From the NCBI GenBank assembly GCA_016709025.1, contig JADJEQ010000001.1, positions 310,001-374,000 on the forward strand: a DNA stretch of 64,000 nt, in the 5' to 3' direction. The notes beneath the pieces were generated by a model, which saw only the letters and a program-made list of their open reading frames with translations, was not told where the DNA came from and searched no databases. Shown piece after piece: positions 63,895-64,000 of the stretch. The stretch's first letter is position 1. Each line of letters begins with the position of its first letter. The position numbers and the translations under genes were made by a program. Origin of the DNA: Bacteroidales bacterium (GTDB taxonomy: Bacteria > Bacteroidota > Bacteroidia > Bacteroidales > Lentimicrobiaceae).

Positions 63895-63959
63895 AGCCTC
63901 AGAGAGGCGCAATGTTGGTAGAAAAGCCCAGCAGTAAAATTCCGAGCCTCAGAGAGGCG
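63895..63959. repeat. Two direct copies of a short hairpin repeat
   Basis: AGCCTCAGAGAGGCG occurs at 63895-63909 and 63945-63959 (50-nt spacing). Each copy can fold as GCCTC-AGA-GAGGC and is followed by YAAYGT. The form AGCCCTGAAAGGGCG at 26433-26447 has the same layout with a changed stem. The array may continue beyond the window. Confidence 0.7.
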
Positions 63960-64000
63960 TAACGTGGTCATTTACCCATGCTAATAATCGACACGGATTT

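Overview
ORGANISM. The window looks like a chromosomal segment of a Bacteroidota bacterium, probably from the Bacteroidales or a nearby environmental lineage. The evidence is a complete gldKLMN cluster beside a porP/sprF-type gene, a sprE/porW lipoprotein gene, a fused murF-alr gene, DUF3857 proteins, a GldK lipoprotein, and many start sites preceded by a Bacteroidota-type -7 box (TAnnTTTG). Gene content is mostly housekeeping. Spacers are unusually rich in repeats. No tRNA, rRNA, CRISPR array, transposase or phage gene was seen. LAYOUT. 1-1385: repeat-only spacer. 1386-3482: recG. 3768-9766, minus strand: type IX secretion and gliding genes in the order porP, gldK, gldL, gldM, gldN. 10303-12469: two tandem YitT-family membrane proteins separated by a stretch of homopolymer runs that looks like a sequence artefact. 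12845-16319, minus: rseP, dxr and an M23 peptidase. 17396-21293: sprE, a bactofilin, AtpZ and a small membrane protein, but no ATP synthase subunit genes follow. 21518-26055: a pterin synthase, folE, an M14 peptidase, a menC-like enolase and an HD hydrolase. 26765-34830: a mixed-strand cluster holding a NadE-like enzyme, an acyl-activating ligase, two SGNH-type proteins, an MBOAT acyltransferase, an acyl carrier protein and an asparagine-synthetase-like amidotransferase. 35161-42168: fabD, a molbindin, two DUF3857 proteins and a DUF4143 ATPase. 42457-49933: a GMC oxidoreductase, nucleotide-sugar genes (rfbB truncated, galE, a WbpD-like acetyltransferase, a WbpE-like aminotransferase) and prfC. 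50313-54743: an outer-membrane barrel, waaA, an N-terminally truncated metallophosphoesterase and a GAF-like/nucleotidyltransferase fusion. 54960-63830: pdxA, murF-alr, two GT2 glycosyltransferases and a YfhO-family membrane protein. HOW IT WORKS TOGETHER. The gld/por and sprE genes build the type IX secretion machine. waaA, galE, rfbB, the WbpD/E-like enzymes, the GT2s and YfhO point to LPS and surface-glycan assembly. The 26765-34830 cluster has all four biochemical roles of a Dlt-type system: an AMP-forming ligase, a carrier protein, an MBOAT and a membrane-anchored SGNH protein. It adds an AsnB-like amidotransferase, and I regard it as the best candidate for an undescribed surface-acylation system. 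OTHER SIGNALS. Many spacers are built of tandem units of exactly 7 nt whose sequence changes but whose period does not. There are also several families of palindromic or MITE-like elements; one palindrome has replaced the 3' end of rfbB. Two genes (asnB and the first DUF3857 gene) carry single-base frameshifts in homopolymers. Together with the homopolymer stretch at about 11265-11500, these make local sequence errors a live alternative.
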